DNA from: an uncultured Gemmatimonadota bacterium
GTDB taxonomy: Bacteria > Gemmatimonadota > Gemmatimonadetes > Gemmatimonadales > Gemmatimonadaceae
Length of the DNA stretch: 31,588 nt
NCBI GenBank assembly: GCA_946479015.1
Contig: CAMLEQ010000008.1
Location: forward strand, 1-31,588
Direction of reading: 5' to 3'
The notes below the pieces were generated by a model that saw only the letters and a program-made list of their open reading frames with translations, did not search any database and was not told the origin of the DNA. Below are positions 24,550 through 31,588 of the stretch, in pieces. The first letter of the stretch is position 1. Every line of letters starts with the position of its first letter. Both the position numbers and the translations under genes were made by a program.

Positions 24550-26979
24550 ATGACTGGCATCATCTCCAAGATCCGGCGCAGCCTCGATCGGGATCGCGAG
24601 CTGCCGCTGCGCGCCCGCGTCGCGAAGGGCGCGGGCTACATCGTCGCGACGGCGCTGGCGCCCTCGCGGCTGCGAGCGTGCACCCGCGTGGGTGCTCGCG
24701 CGCGCGCCATCGGACGCCCCCGCGTGGAGAATCGCGGGGCGATCACCATCGGCGAGGACTTCGTCTGCAACTCCACCTTCGCCGCCGTCGAGCTCCGCTC
24801 CGGACCGGCCGGCTGCCTCGAGATCGGCGATGGCGTGGCGATCAACTACGGCACCTCGATCTTCTCCGCCGCGCGCGTGCGGATCGGAAACCGCGTGAGC
24901 ATCGGGCCGCACTCGGTGATCTGGGACGCCGAGCACGGCGACGCCGATGCGGAGGCGCCCGAGGCGCGGCCCATCGTCATCGAGGATGGCGTGTGGCTGG
25001 CGGGACGCGTGACGGTGCTCCCCGGTGCGCGCATCGGCGCGGGCTCCGTCATCACGGCGGGGAGCGTGGTCGGCGATGAGATTCCCCCCGGCGTGGTCGC
25101 CGGCGGGATCCCGGCGCGCGTGATCCGCGCGGTGGGCGGCGCGCCGAGCGGCGCGGAGAGCCGCGCGCCGAGCGATGGGGCACCTCACGTACACGCCGAC
25201 CGGGAGCGGGACTCGCGGGCGAGCGAGATCGCGCCGCCGAGCGGGAACGGTACCCACGCGGCCGCGACACCCCCCTGTGGCGGCGCCGTCCCGGCACGGG
25301 ACGGCGTGCCGGCGGCGATGCGCGGCGTGGTGCTCGCCGATTTCACCACCGGCGACCTCGCGGTACGGCTGCGCGACGACGCGCAGTGGCCACCGCTGGA
25401 GGTGGCGCACGCGCCCTTCGGGCAGGTGATGCAGTCGCTCCTCCAGGAGCCTCCCGAGGGGGCGACCGACTTCGCGCTCGTGTGGACGCGCCCGGAGATC
25501 GTGTCGCCAGCGTTCCAGCGAGTGCTCGCGCACGAGCCGGCCACCGATGCCGAGGTCGAGGCGGATGTGGACCAGTTCTGCGATGTGGTGCTGCGCGCCG
25601 CGGAGCGCTATCGCGTGATGCTCGTCCCGAGCTGGACGCTGCCGGTGCAGCATCGCGGGCTCGGGATGCTCGACGGGCGCCCGGGCGGGGCGCGCTGGGC
25701 GATCGGCCTGATGAACCAGCGCCTGATGCAGCGGGTGGCCGGCAGTCCGCAGGTGTTCGTCCTCGACGCGCAGCGGTGGGTCGAGGCCGGCGGGCGCGGC
25801 GCGGCCGCGGACCGCGCGTGGTACATGGCGAAGGTCGCCTTCCACGGCGAGACTCTCGCCGAGGCGGCGCGCGACATCAAGGCGGCGGTCGCCGGAGTCG
25901 CCGGGGGCGCGCGCAAGCTGCTCGTGCTCGATCTGGACGACACGCTCTGGGGGGGAATCGTCGGCGATGTGGGGTGGGAGAACCTGCGTCTGGGCGGGCA
26001 CGATGCCGTCGGCGAGGCGTTCGCCGACTTCCAGCGCGGCATCAAGCACCTCACCCGGCGCGGGGTCGTACTGGGGATCGCGAGCAAGAACACGGAGTCG
26101 GTGGCGCTCGAGGCGATGCGCAGCCATCCGGAGATGGTGCTCCGTCCGGACGACTTCGTGGGGATGCGCATCAATTGGGGCGACAAGGCGCGCAACATCG
26201 CCGAGCTGACGGCGGAGCTGAACCTCGGACTCCAGTCGGTGGTGTTCATCGATGACAACCCGGTGGAGCGGGCCCGCGTGCGCGAGGCGCTTCCCGAGGT
26301 GCTCGTCCCGGAGTGGCCGGAGGACAAGCTGCTCTATCCCAGCGCGCTCCGGGCGCTCCGCTGCTTCGACGCGCCCACGATCAGCCGTGAGGACGCGGAG
26401 CGCACCGCGCTCTACGCCGCCGAGCGGAAGCGCGACGCGCTGCGGAAGGACGTGGGCTCGCTCGACGACTGGCTCATGAGTCTGGACATCCGCGTGCGCT
26501 CGGAGCCTGTCGGCGCGGCGAACCTCGCCCGGACGGTGCAGCTGCTGAACAAGACGAACCAGATGAACCTCTCCACGCGCCGCCTCACCGAGGCGGAGCT
26601 GCTGGAGTGGACGCGCGAGCCGTCGCGCGCGCTCTGGACGATCACCGTCAGCGACCGCTTCGGGGACGCGGGGCTCACCGGGATCGTGAGCGTCGAGGCC
26701 GAGGACGATCGCTGCCGGATCGTGGACTTCGTGCTGAGCTGCCGGGTGATGGGGCGCCAGGTGGAGGAGAGCATGGTGCACCTCGCCACCGCCTGGGCGC
26801 GCGAGCGATCGCTGCGCGAGGTGCGCGCGAGCTACCGGGCCACGGCGAAGAACAAGCCCTGCCACGAGTTCTGGCTGCGCTCGCGCTTCACGAGCGATGC
26901 GTCGGGAACGGAATTCACGTGGAATGCGAGCGAGGCGTATCCGCTGCCGGCGTGCATCTCGCTCGAGCGGGGAGCGTAG
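24550..26979 (+). CDS. Hexapeptide acyltransferase-FkbH (HAD-IIIC) fusion
   Basis: An 809-aa fusion. Residues about 55-200 form a left-handed beta-helix acyltransferase (repeats such as NRVSIGPHSVIWD and ARIGAGSVITAGSVV), with candidate catalytic His129 in IWDAEHGD. A low-complexity linker (about 200-255) follows. From about 260 to the end is an FkbH-like region: HAD motif LVLDLDDTLWGG with D461 and D463, GIASKN, FIDDNPVERARVREALP, and a C-terminal GNAT-like part with NKTNQMNLSTRR. FkbH proteins load a glyceryl unit from 1,3-bisphosphoglycerate onto an ACP, and the next gene supplies such an ACP. Start ATG 24550 is 8 bp after the previous stop. The fusion suggests loading and acyl transfer are physically linked. 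The substrate is not known. Confidence 0.85.
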   Translation: MTGIISKIRRSLDRDRELPLRARVAKGAGYIVATALAPSRLRACTRVGARARAIGRPRVENRGAITIGEDFVCNSTFAAVELRSGPAGCLEIGDGVAINYGTSIFSAARVRIGNRVSIGPHSVIWDAEHGDADAEAPEARPIVIEDGVWLAGRVTVLPGARIGAGSVITAGSVVGDEIPPGVVAGGIPARVIRAVGGAPSGAESRAPSDGAPHVHADRERDSRASEIAPPSGNGTHAAATPPCGGAVPARDGVPAAMRGVVLADFTTGDLAVRLRDDAQWPPLEVAHAPFGQVMQSLLQEPPEGATDFALVWTRPEIVSPAFQRVLAHEPATDAEVEADVDQFCDVVLRAAERYRVMLVPSWTLPVQHRGLGMLDGRPGGARWAIGLMNQRLMQRVAGSPQVFVLDAQRWVEAGGRGAAADRAWYMAKVAFHGETLAEAARDIKAAVAGVAGGARKLLVLDLDDTLWGGIVGDVGWENLRLGGHDAVGEAFADFQRGIKHLTRRGVVLGIASKNTESVALEAMRSHPEMVLRPDDFVGMRINWGDKARNIAELTAELNLGLQSVVFIDDNPVERARVREALPEVLVPEWPEDKLLYPSALRALRCFDAPTISREDAERTALYAAERKRDALRKDVGSLDDWLMSLDIRVRSEPVGAANLARTVQLLNKTNQMNLSTRRLTEAELLEWTREPSRALWTITVSDRFGDAGLTGIVSVEAEDDRCRIVDFVLSCRVMGRQVEESMVHLATAWARERSLREVRASYRATAKNKPCHEFWLRSRFTSDASGTEFTWNASEAYPLPACISLERGA

Positions 26980-26983
26980 CCGG

Positions 26984-27829
26984 ATGCATCCGTCATCGTT
27001 GGCAGGGAGTGGACACGCCGGCGCGCTTCGCGCGGCGGTGGAGCGCGCGAGGGCGCGGCGGTGGCTCCGCGCGTGCGATCGGGTGGGCGTCGCGCCTCGC
27101 CTGATCGGCGCGCCGGTGGTGCGCAACCTGGGGCGGATGGAGGTGGGCGACGCGCTCACGCTCTCGTCCAGCCCGGCGGTTTCGCACCTCGTGACGGGGG
27201 TGCACGGGGTGCTGCGGCTCGGCTCTCGCGTCGGCATCGCGCACGGCGCCGCCATTGCGGCGCACGCGCTCGTGGAGATCGGCGATGACGTTACCGTCGG
27301 GCCGTACGTGATGATCATGGACACCGACTTCCACCAGGTGGGGGACCACGGCAGTGCGGGGGAGGCCCGTCCGATCCGGGTGGGACGCGGCGTGCGCATC
27401 GGTGCACGCGTCACGATCCTCGCCGGCGCGAGCATCGGCGACGGGGCACGCATCTGTGCCGGCAGCGTGGTCTCCGGCACCGTCGCTCCGGGCGTGGAGG
27501 TGAGTGGGGTGCCCGCGCGCGAGATCGCCGCGGCGCGCGCGGGCGCGCTCGGCGGCGGGCCCGCGACGGGGGGACTGGCGCTCGATGGCATTCCGGAGCT
27601 GGTGCGCCGCACGCTCGGGCTGCGCCACGCCCCCGATCCATCGAGCGGACCGGACGACATCCCCGAGTGGGACTCGCTCGGGATGCTGAACATTCTGCTG
27701 TCGCTGGAGGATGCGTTCGGCGTGCGCCTCGAGCAGTCCGACCTGCTCGGGGTGCGCTGCGTGGGCGATCTCGCCGCGGTGGTGCGGAGCGCGGCGTCGT
27801 CGCCGCATTCACCTGCCGCGGCTCGGTGA
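26984..27829 (+). CDS. Hexapeptide acyltransferase-ACP fusion
   Basis: A 281-aa protein. Residues about 30-180 form a left-handed beta-helix acyltransferase ending SGVPAREIAAAR, with candidate catalytic His117 in the MIMDTDFH motif typical of sugar O-acetyltransferases. Residues about 205-275 are an acyl carrier domain with IPEWDSLGMLNILLSLEDAFGV, giving phosphopantetheine Ser231. It starts 4 bp after the FkbH fusion, the expected partner that would load this ACP. Carrier and transferase on one chain suggest the ACP-bound acyl group is passed directly to an acceptor, perhaps an EPS sugar. Its stop overlaps the next start (GTGA). Part of the N-terminus is Ala/Arg-rich and without a clear fold. 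Confidence 0.85.
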   Translation: MHPSSLAGSGHAGALRAAVERARARRWLRACDRVGVAPRLIGAPVVRNLGRMEVGDALTLSSSPAVSHLVTGVHGVLRLGSRVGIAHGAAIAAHALVEIGDDVTVGPYVMIMDTDFHQVGDHGSAGEARPIRVGRGVRIGARVTILAGASIGDGARICAGSVVSGTVAPGVEVSGVPAREIAAARAGALGGGPATGGLALDGIPELVRRTLGLRHAPDPSSGPDDIPEWDSLGMLNILLSLEDAFGVRLEQSDLLGVRCVGDLAAVVRSAASSPHSPAAAR

Positions 27830-28737
27830 GCGCGGCGCCTCTCCACCCTTCCACCTCGCGGCCCATGCGCTCCGACTCTTCCCCCACCCACCTCGACGCC
27901 ATCGCCCCGACCACGGCCCCGTCGTCCTCGACGCGTCGTGCGGAGCATCCACCGGCGCTCCGGGTTGCGCTCGGCGAGTACGACACCGGCTGGCACGATC
28001 CGGCCACGTCGCTGGCGCGCGCGGCCCGAGTGGTGGAGCGGGGCGCACGCGCGGGCGCCAGGCTGGTGGTGCTTCCGGAGATGTGCACCACCGGCTTCAC
28101 CATGGACGCCTCGCGCTGGACCGAGCCGCTCGACGGCGACTCGGCCCGGCGCCTCGGCGCGCTCGCGCGGACACACGGCGTATGGCTCGTGGCCGGGCTC
28201 GCGGAGCGCGACCAGGAGGGGGGCACGGCGTACAACGCCGCGGCGCTGTTCGATCCCGCGGGGCACCTGGCCGCGGCATACCGCAAGCAGCGCCTCTTCG
28301 CCTACGCGGGCGAGGATGGGGCGTACGCTCCCGGAGCGTGCCCGCTCGTCGTGACGATCGACGGGGTGCGCGTGAGCCCGTTCGTGTGCTACGACCTGCG
28401 CTTCCCAGAGCTCTTCCGGGCGGTGGCGCGGGAGGTGGATGCATTCGTGATCATCGCCAACTGGCCCGCGGACCGGCGCATGCACTGGGACGTGCTCGCG
28501 CGCGCGCGCGCGATCGAGAACCAGTGCTACGTGGTGGCGGTGAACCGGATCGGGGAAGGGAAGGGACTCCATTACGACGGCGGCTCCGCCGCGTACGGGC
28601 CGTGGGGCGATGTCGTGGCGCAGGCGGCGCCCGGCGGCGCCGAGCACGACGCGTGCACCGTGGACCTGGATCCGGCGCGCGTGGCCGAGGTGCGCGCCCG
28701 CTACCCGTTCCTCGCCGACCAGCGGGGATGTCGCTGA
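27826..28737 (+). CDS. Carbon-nitrogen hydrolase (nitrilase superfamily, omega-amidase-like)
   Basis: A 303-aa protein if GTG 27826 is the start (GTGA overlap with the ACP gene), or 290 aa from ATG 27865. The Glu-Lys-Cys triad is complete, numbered from GTG: Glu85 in LPEM, Lys154 in YRKQRLF, Cys188 in VCYDLRFPE. The order and spacing fit branch enzymes such as omega-amidase/YafV, which release ammonia from alpha-keto-glutaramate-like amides. The first 40 residues are Ser/Pro/Thr-rich and probably disordered. Its role may be amide trimming of the product, or clearing the amide by-product of a glutamine-dependent transamination, which would suit the aminotransferase domain upstream. That link is inference. 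Confidence 0.85.
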   Translation: MSAAPLHPSTSRPMRSDSSPTHLDAIAPTTAPSSSTRRAEHPPALRVALGEYDTGWHDPATSLARAARVVERGARAGARLVVLPEMCTTGFTMDASRWTEPLDGDSARRLGALARTHGVWLVAGLAERDQEGGTAYNAAALFDPAGHLAAAYRKQRLFAYAGEDGAYAPGACPLVVTIDGVRVSPFVCYDLRFPELFRAVAREVDAFVIIANWPADRRMHWDVLARARAIENQCYVVAVNRIGEGKGLHYDGGSAAYGPWGDVVAQAAPGGAEHDACTVDLDPARVAEVRARYPFLADQRGCR

Positions 28738-29609
28738 CGCTGGTGGGGCTCGCCGCCGGGGCGGGAAGCCGGTTCGGCGGTCCGAAGCAGCTCGAGCCGC
28801 TGGGCCCGTGCGGGGAGACGATGCTCGACTACGCCATTGCCGATGCGCGTGCGGCGGGGTTCGAGCGGGTGGTGCTGGTGATCCGGCCGGAGATGCGCGA
28901 GCGCTTCGAGCGCGGCATCGTGGCGCGCTGGCGCCCGCGGATCGACGTCGCCCTGGCGCTCCAGGAGACCGACGGGGCGCGCGGGAAGCCGTGGGGGACG
29001 GTGCACGCCGTGCTCGCGGCGGCGGAGCGAATCGACGGCCCGTTCGCGGTCGTGAACGCCGACGATCACTACGGTGCCGCGTCGTACCGCGAGGTGGCGG
29101 CCTTCCTGCGCGAGGTGCCGCCGGAGTCCAGCGAGTGCGCGGTGGTCGGCTTCCCGCTCGCGGACACGCTCTCCGGAGCCGGTGGCGTGAACCGAGCCAT
29201 CCTCCAGTGCTCCCCCGGCGGGTGGCTCGAGCAGATCGAGGAGGTGCACGCGATCGAGCGGGATGGGTCGAACGGGCGGGTGCGCCGCGCCGGTGGCGCC
29301 GACCGCGTGCTACCCGGTGCGCTGCTCGTGTCGATGAACATGTGGGGATTCACGCCCGCCATCCTGCCGCGATTCGAGGAACGCTTTCGCGCGTTCCAGC
29401 AGGAGTGGGGTGGCGATGCGCGTGCGGAGCTCGTGCTGCCGACGTGCGTGGAGTCGCTGGTCCGTGCCGGACATGTGCGCGTACGCGTGCTGCGAGGGGG
29501 CGGCGCGTGGTGCGGCGTGACGTTCCCGGAAGACCGGGCATCGGCGGCTGCGTTCCTGCGGGAGGTGGGAAAGCGGGAGGGACATCGGTGCCCGATATGG
29601 GACGGGTGA
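28728..29609 (+). CDS. Nucleotidyltransferase (NTP transferase family)
   Basis: A 293-aa protein with the GT-A nucleotidyltransferase signature at the N-terminus: LAAGAGSRFGGPKQL (residues 8-22), where the Arg and Lys bind the triphosphate. NADDHYG supplies the metal-binding Asp residues, and a C-terminal WCGVTFPEDRASAAAFL follows. This set occurs in sugar-phosphate or choline-phosphate-type nucleotidylyltransferases. It probably makes a nucleotide-activated sugar or small alcohol for EPS modification; the substrate is unknown. The start overlaps the amidohydrolase by 10 bp in another frame, so the two are coupled. The last codons (PIWDG) lie within degenerate similarity to a repeat described separately, so the 3' end may have been altered by a repeat. 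Confidence 0.82.
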   Translation: MSLTLVGLAAGAGSRFGGPKQLEPLGPCGETMLDYAIADARAAGFERVVLVIRPEMRERFERGIVARWRPRIDVALALQETDGARGKPWGTVHAVLAAAERIDGPFAVVNADDHYGAASYREVAAFLREVPPESSECAVVGFPLADTLSGAGGVNRAILQCSPGGWLEQIEEVHAIERDGSNGRVRRAGGADRVLPGALLVSMNMWGFTPAILPRFEERFRAFQQEWGGDARAELVLPTCVESLVRAGHVRVRVLRGGGAWCGVTFPEDRASAAAFLREVGKREGHRCPIWDG

Positions 29610-29629
29610 GGCGGGGAGTTGGAGGGGGC

Positions 29630-29656
29630 ATGGGACATGGTGGCTGGACCACCATG
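29630..29656 (+). repeat. Palindromic repeat, copy 1
   Basis: Arms CATGGTGG and CCACCATG flank a CTGGA loop. The full 27 bases are identical to the reverse complement of 31467-31493. Weaker similarity extends leftwards over about 30 bases, including GGGACGGGTG at the end of the nucleotidyltransferase gene. Confidence 0.8.
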
Positions 29657-29667
29657 AAACGTGTGTG

Positions 29668-29796
29668 GCGTGTGGGGAACTGACGGGAAGAGGAGCTGGG
29701 TAGAGCGAGAATAGGTTCGGCTGTAGAGAGAGTCCACCTACACACGAGCCTACACGCGCCGTACCTCCCTCCTCTCTCCGTCAGTTCCCTACACGC
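29668..29796. repeat. Long imperfect inverted repeat (26-nt arms)
   Basis: Arm 29668-29693 pairs with arm 29771-29796 with three mismatches out of 26; the core GGGAACTGACGG is exact. The arms are 77 bp apart and pairing can be extended outwards with a small gap. No T-run follows either arm. Possible readings are a structured RNA end, a two-way terminator or the ends of a MITE-like element. Confidence 0.65.
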
Positions 29797-29842
29797 GACA
29801 CGCGTCGTTCGGTGGTCTAGCGACCAGAGCCTAGACTCGCTC

Positions 29843-30757
29843 CTATTCTACCGCACTCTCCGTCGCCAACACCCTTCTCAGCTTCTCCGGATTGCGTATC
29901 ACGTACACCGCGCCGATCCCGTCGTCACCAGGAGCGATCATGATCACGCTGTCGATCCTGTCCTCCACGTGCTGGACGATCGCGGGTTGGCCGTTGAGCC
30001 AGGTGAGCCGGCGGGTATAGCGCGCGCCGAATTTGCGCGCGAGGGCGAGGAGGGTGCGCGCCACCGCGTCCACTCCGGTCATCACCCTGCGTGCGGCACG
30101 GACCACGCCGCCGCCGTCGGTCACCAACACCACCTCCGGCGCGAGCAGCTCGAGCAGGGCCGGCGCATCGTCGGCCGCGACCGCCGCGAGGAAGCGCTCG
30201 AGCAGCTTCTCGTGCAGGTCGGGGGGCGTCGGCACCCGCGGCCGCTGCTCGTGCACGCGGGTGCGGGCGCGGTGCACCATCTGGCGCACCGCGTCCTGCC
30301 GCCGGTCCAGGATGCGCGCGATCTCCTCGTACGGGGTGCCGAACACCTCGCGGAGGAGAAACGCGGCGCGCTCCTCGGGAGCCAGTCGCTCGAGCAGGAC
30401 GAGCAGCGCCACCGAGAGGTCGGATGCGAGCTCCGCCTGGCGATCCGGAGCGGGATACGTGCTCGGCGGCTCGGTGGCGATCGGTTCCGGCAGCCACGGG
30501 CCGATGTAGGAGGCCCGCTCGGTGGCTGCGCGTCGCAGGCGGTCCACGGAGATACGGGTGACCACGGTCACGAGCCACGCTTCCGCGGAGCGGATGTCGG
30601 CCCGGTCGCTCTCGTGCCAGCGCAGGAAAGCCTCCTGCACGGCGTCCTCGGCGTCATCCATGTCGCCGAGCATGCGGTAGGCGAGCCCGAGCAGCTTCGG
30701 GCGGTACCGCATCACATCGTTGGGGCGCACGTCCCCGGCTACATCGGATCTGGTCAT
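29843..30757 (-). CDS. ECF41-type sigma factor (SigJ-like) with SnoaL-like C-terminal domain
   Basis: A 304-aa protein. Sigma region 2 is at about 18-85 (KLLGLAYRMLGDMDDAEDAVQEAFLRW), with the ECF41-typical WLPEP linker. Region 4 is at about 115-165 (LAPEERAAFLLREVFGTPYEEIA, then RRQDAVRQMVHRAR). A C-terminal NTF2/SnoaL-like domain at about 180-300 carries the DGGG and N-P-E-K-L signatures that control ECF41 activity in place of an anti-sigma factor. It redirects RNA polymerase and probably activates the divergent AhpD-like gene and itself. ATG 30757 leaves almost no leader after its predicted promoter; Met16 (30712), where the conserved homology starts, is an alternative. It looks unrelated to the EPS/NRPS block. 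Confidence 0.92.
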   Translation of the reverse strand: MTRSDVAGDVRPNDVMRYRPKLLGLAYRMLGDMDDAEDAVQEAFLRWHESDRADIRSAEAWLVTVVTRISVDRLRRAATERASYIGPWLPEPIATEPPSTYPAPDRQAELASDLSVALLVLLERLAPEERAAFLLREVFGTPYEEIARILDRRQDAVRQMVHRARTRVHEQRPRVPTPPDLHEKLLERFLAAVAADDAPALLELLAPEVVLVTDGGGVVRAARRVMTGVDAVARTLLALARKFGARYTRRLTWLNGQPAIVQHVEDRIDSVIMIAPGDDGIGAVYVIRNPEKLRRVLATESAVE

Positions 30758-30767
30758 GTCGTATCTA

Positions 30768-30793
30768 GACGGCCAGGCGACGCGCGTGTGACA
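30768..30793 (-). promoter_or_regulatory. ECF41-type promoter of the sigma gene
   Basis: Read on the minus strand, TGTCACA (30793-30787), a 15-bp spacer, then CGTC (30771-30768). This matches the ECF41 consensus as I recall it (TGTCACA, about 16 bp, CGTC). The -10 ends 10 bp before ATG 30757, which implies a very short leader and autoregulation. Confidence 0.75.
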
Positions 30794-30840
30794 GCCTCGA
30801 CCGGCACGCCCGGGGCCACCGTCATTCCCCGCCCATGGCC

Positions 30841-30866
30841 TGTCACACGTCGCGGCGCGCGCCGTC
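30841..30866 (+). promoter_or_regulatory. ECF41-type promoter of the AhpD-like gene
   Basis: TGTCACA at 30841-30847, a 15-bp spacer, then CGTC at 30863-30866. The boxes and spacer length are the same as in the divergent promoter of the sigma gene. This predicts a leader of roughly 60 bases before ATG 30932. Confidence 0.78.
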
Positions 30867-30931
30867 TCTCAGGTGCGGCCGCCGAATGCAGAGGCGGTCG
30901 CATTCTCGACCGTACGTTCAGGAGAGGTGAA

Positions 30932-31459
30932 ATGCAAGACACGACGATGACCACGACGGCGCCAGCGCGTGACGGCGCCGCAGCCACCGTGCAGCCCCAT
31001 CCGCCGCGCATCGACTTCACACGCGTGGATCCCAAGGCGTACAAGGCCATGCTCGGACTCGAGGAATACGTGCGCTCGTCCGGGCTCGAGCACTCGCTCT
31101 ACGAGCTCATCAAGATCCGCGCCTCGTACATGAACGGGTGCGCGTACTGCATCGACATGCACACCAAGGACGCACGCCACGCCGGCGAGACGGAGCAACG
31201 GCTGTACGCGGTGCCCGTCTGGCGGGAGACGCCGTTCTTCACGGCGCGCGAGCGCGCGGCGCTCGCGTGGGCCGAGGCGTTGACCGACATCGCGCGCACG
31301 GGCGCGCCGGACGACGTGTACGAGGAAGTGCGCGCGCACTTCGACGAGCAGGAGTTGGTGGCGCTCACGCTGGCCGTGGTGACCATCAACGGCTGGAACC
31401 GGATCGCCATCCCCTTCCGGGCGCCGGTCGGAAGCTACGAACCGGGGAAGCGGCGGTGA
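30932..31459 (+). CDS. Carboxymuconolactone decarboxylase/AhpD-like protein
   Basis: A 175-aa protein with the AhpD-like core: ASYMNGCAYCIDMHTKDA contains the redox CxxC and downstream His, followed by AALAWAEALTDI and a second helical repeat (VALTLAVVTINGWNRIAI). It probably acts as a peroxidase/alkylhydroperoxidase-type oxidoreductase. Genes of this family are the classic neighbours and targets of ECF41 sigma factors. The first 25 residues are Thr/Ala-rich and unstructured. ATG 30932 has a strong ribosome binding site (AGGAGAGG). A perfect palindrome starts right after the stop codon. Confidence 0.92.
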   Translation: MQDTTMTTTAPARDGAAATVQPHPPRIDFTRVDPKAYKAMLGLEEYVRSSGLEHSLYELIKIRASYMNGCAYCIDMHTKDARHAGETEQRLYAVPVWRETPFFTARERAALAWAEALTDIARTGAPDDVYEEVRAHFDEQELVALTLAVVTINGWNRIAIPFRAPVGSYEPGKRR

Positions 31460-31500
31460 GGTGATGGGACATGGTGGTCCAGCCACCATGTCCCATCACC
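31460..31500. repeat. Perfect palindrome, copy 2 of the repeat (possible terminator)
   Basis: Arms of 18 nt (31460-31477 and 31483-31500, left arm GGTGATGGGACATGGTGG) pair perfectly around the 5-nt loop TCCAG. It starts one base after the AhpD-like stop codon, so it could end transcription, but no T-run follows. Its 31467-31493 core is the reverse complement of 29630-29656, so it is a dispersed repeat rather than an ordinary terminator. Confidence 0.85.
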
Positions 31501-31588
31501 CTCCATCTCGCCACCCGTCCCGTTTCCGTGCGCTGCTTGCGGCGCGGGGAGGGACGCGATATCGAGGAGCGCCCGACCACCCGGTGGT

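Larger units (their letters stand above)
29610..29842. other. Intergenic region between convergent genes, repeat-rich
   Basis: No gene is supported in these 233 bases. They hold a copy of a palindromic repeat (29630-29656) and a long imperfect inverted repeat (29668-29693 with 29771-29796), with several CTACAC words between the arms. The base composition is visibly less GC-rich than in the neighbouring genes. The region lies downstream of both flanking genes, so it may act as a two-way terminator, or it may be a remnant of a small non-autonomous element. Confidence 0.6.

Noticed and set aside
24370..28647. Long minus-strand open frame (1425 codons)
   Set aside because: Antisense shadow of the FkbH, ACP and amidase genes; no domain pattern.
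31386..31580. Minus-strand frame encoding MGHGGWTTM, also found near 29631
   Set aside because: The shared peptide comes from the palindromic DNA repeat, not from a conserved gene.
31501..31588. Possible gene start at the right edge
   Set aside because: No start with a ribosome binding site or recognisable coding pattern; only weak similarity to the repeat is visible.

Overview
The window is a very high-GC stretch from a diderm bacterium: there is an outer-membrane beta-barrel protein and a Wza-type export lipoprotein. Gene style, codon use and the mix of families would fit Gemmatimonadota, but that is a guess and no phylogenetic marker is present.

Left block (1-7709, all +): a Wzy-type exopolysaccharide (EPS) operon. 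It encodes an outer-membrane barrel (5' end cut off), a short polysaccharide export lipoprotein, a 58-aa membrane protein, a Wzz-type chain-length protein, an O-antigen ligase/polymerase-like membrane protein, a processive family-2 glycosyltransferase, a kinase-like protein without a visible P-loop, and a WecB/TagA/CpsF glycosyltransferase. Several genes overlap by ATGA.

Middle block (7784-22882): a PKS-NRPS assembly line. The first gene is a two-module NRPS, C-A-PCP-C-A-PCP, whose second module is degenerate: the second His of the C2 active-site motif is Thr, and the A2 core motifs are lost. Next come a minus-strand alpha/beta hydrolase, an Sfp/EntD-type phosphopantetheinyl transferase (PPTase), and a second megasynthase, A-PCP-KS-AT-ACP-aminotransferase. 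The A domain of this second synthase carries a valine-type specificity code. Motifs at the protein ends suggest it acts BEFORE the NRPS although its gene lies downstream.

Right block (22929-29609, all +): two alpha/beta-hydrolase-fold proteins with Arg or Cys in the nucleophile position, a hexapeptide acyltransferase-FkbH fusion, a hexapeptide acyltransferase-ACP fusion, a nitrilase-family amidohydrolase and a nucleotidyltransferase. Most are translationally coupled. The simplest reading of the whole is an EPS locus that makes an amino-polyketide/peptide acyl group and attaches it, perhaps through the acyltransferases, to a sugar or lipid carrier. That is inference.

Far right (29610-31588): a repeat-rich intergenic region, then an ECF41-type sigma factor (-) divergent from a carboxymuconolactone decarboxylase/AhpD-like gene (+). 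Both have matching TGTCACA-N15-CGTC promoters. A palindromic repeat lies on both sides of this small module in opposite orientations. I saw no tRNA, rRNA, CRISPR array, transposase or integrase.
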